Positions 5,767-6,365 of a stretch of DNA of 6,365 nt are shown in pieces. The stretch comes from an uncultured Leucobacter sp. (GTDB taxonomy: Bacteria; Actinomycetota; Actinomycetes; Actinomycetales; Microbacteriaceae). Below the pieces are notes generated by a model. It was not told where the DNA came from. It did no database searches and worked only from the letters and a program-made list of their open reading frames with translations. Position numbers and translations under genes: made by a program. The stretch lies in the NCBI GenBank assembly GCA_945952575.1, contig CAMFIY010000163.1, forward strand, positions 1-6,365. The letters run 5' to 3'. Each line of letters begins with the position of its first letter. The stretch's first letter is position 1.

Positions 5767-5803
5767 GACGCGGGATCCGCCCGAACGGGGCGGATCCCGC
5801 GTC
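5767..5803. terminator. Perfect 16-bp hairpin, likely bidirectional terminator
   Basis: Bases 5767-5782 (gacgcgggatccgccc) pair perfectly with 5788-5803 around the 5-base loop gaacg. The hairpin starts 13 bases after the cupin stop and ends 12 bases before the hydrolase stop, exactly where a terminator shared by two convergent genes should lie. There is no long T run on either side, only the weak ctgctt on the + strand. This form is frequent in high-GC actinobacteria. Confidence 0.8.
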
Positions 5804-5815
5804 CTGCTTGGCGGC

Positions 5816-6365
5816 TCACACCTGCAGGCGGAGCACCCGTGCGACCCAGCTGCGCCGCGCCTCGATCGTGGCCCGGGAGACGGCGGCGGTCGGGACGAAG
5901 TCCGGGTAGCTGTGGAACCCGCCGGCCCAGACGTGCAGCTCGGCCTCACCGCCGACCGCCCAGATCCGTGTCGCGTAGTCGACGCTCTCGTCCCGGAACA
6001 CCTCGGCCGACCCGACCTCGATGTAGGCCGGCGGCAGTCCGGAGAGGTCGGCCATGCGCGTCGGCGAGGCATACGGCGACACCCGGTCCGTTCCCCGGTT
6101 CCCGGCGCCGACCAGGGCGTTCCAGCCCGTCTCGTTGAAGGATCCCGGCCAGATGGCGATGTCCTGGTGCTGCCGGCTCGAGAGCGTCGCATTGCGGTCG
6201 TCGATCATGGGGCAGATCAGTCCCTGTCCGGCGAGCACGGGGAACCCCCGGTCCCTGGCCAGCAGCGCCGTCCCCGCGCACAGCCCGCCGCCGGCGCCCT
6301 CGCCCAGCACGAGGATGCGCCCGGGGCCGACGCCCAGCCCCCCCCCCCGCGCCCCCCCCCCCCCC
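5816..6365 (-). CDS. Alpha/beta hydrolase, HSL-type esterase/lipase (N-terminus missing)
   Basis: About 173 residues of the C-terminal part are readable, and the family is usually about 300 long. Recognisable stretches are RILVLGEGAGGG (nucleophile-elbow region), LARDRG, LICPMIDDRN, NETGWNALVG, LPPAYIEVGSAEVFRDE (acid-residue loop) and WAGGFHSYPDF, whose His (codon 5912-5914) is the catalytic histidine. The family cleaves carboxylic esters with a Ser-Asp/Glu-His triad. The elbow should read G-x-S-x-G, but codon 6296-6298 gives Gly instead of Ser. Two further positions upstream, codons 6326-6328 and 6320-6322, read Gly where the family usually has Asp. These changes sit beside an unreadable G run (minus strand) at the window edge, so they may be sequencing errors. 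The part beyond 6337 should not be trusted. The oxyanion HGGG motif lies outside the window. The stop is TGA at 5818-5816, just after the hairpin. Confidence 0.88.
   Translation of the reverse strand, partial: GGGGARGGGLGVGPGRILVLGEGAGGGLCAGTALLARDRGFPVLAGQGLICPMIDDRNATLSSRQHQDIAIWPGSFNETGWNALVGAGNRGTDRVSPYASPTRMADLSGLPPAYIEVGSAEVFRDESVDYATRIWAVGGEAELHVWAGGFHSYPDFVPTAAVSRATIEARRSWVARVLRLQV
6338..6365. other. Poly-C contig end, probable sequencing artefact
   Basis: From 6338 to the end the sequence is C except for a short GCG interruption (6349-6351), although it should still encode the hydrolase. Translated on the minus strand it gives only a Gly/Arg-type run with no family resemblance. Two-colour short-read chemistry calls G when signal is lost, which gives poly-G read ends and would appear as poly-C on this strand. 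This fits a contig that stops where read support fails. Confidence 0.75.

Noticed and set aside
6338..6365. G-quadruplex or i-motif forming sequence
   Set aside because: The run lies at the window edge, breaks a coding region and matches the known poly-G read artefact.
1..6365. CRISPR arrays, tRNA or rRNA genes, insertion sequences, attachment sites
   Set aside because: I saw no regularly spaced repeats, no cloverleaf or rRNA segments, and no transposase or integrase coding sequence. Tools for tRNA and small RNA detection were not available.

Overview
The window is very GC-rich, with codons ending in G/C almost throughout, classic purine-rich ribosome binding sites, ATGA gene overlaps and TANNNT-type -10 boxes. 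This points to a high-GC actinobacterium. The gene styles fit Microbacteriaceae, but that family-level guess is an inference. The left edge cuts a gene. The right edge dissolves into a run of C, so the window probably ends at the end of a contig.

Layout, left to right. (1) A two-component system on the + strand: a 5'-truncated OmpR/PhoB-type response regulator overlaps, by ATGA, a complete membrane histidine kinase (619-2175). (2) A 175-base convergent spacer with a repeated palindromic element and a possible terminator. (3) A two-gene operon on the - strand: an NTF2/SnoaL-like protein (GTG start at 3933) is followed, by an ATGA overlap, by a P1/DmpA-family self-processing aminopeptidase (2351-3538). 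(4) A divergent promoter region with a GC-rich inverted repeat. (5) A tandem GNAT acetyltransferase (4130-5104). (6) A small single-domain cupin with its own good promoter (5301-5753). (7) A perfect 16-bp hairpin between convergent genes, probably a two-way terminator. (8) The C-terminal part of an HSL-type alpha/beta hydrolase on the - strand, running off the right edge.

How the genes work together. The regulator and kinase clearly form one signalling pair. The SnoaL-like protein and the peptidase are translationally coupled and probably act in one process, perhaps breakdown of a small amide or peptide, but the substrate cannot be read from the sequence. The GNAT, cupin and esterase genes look like separate single-gene units. 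They share no obvious pathway with each other or with the operon.

I do not see a convincing new multi-gene system. The observations most worth checking are: the apparent loss of the catalytic serine in the terminal hydrolase, which I think is a contig-end sequencing artefact; the Trp at the position that appears to match DmpA Tyr146 in the peptidase; the repeat pair spaced exactly 60 bp apart; and the GC palindromes next to the two internal promoters.
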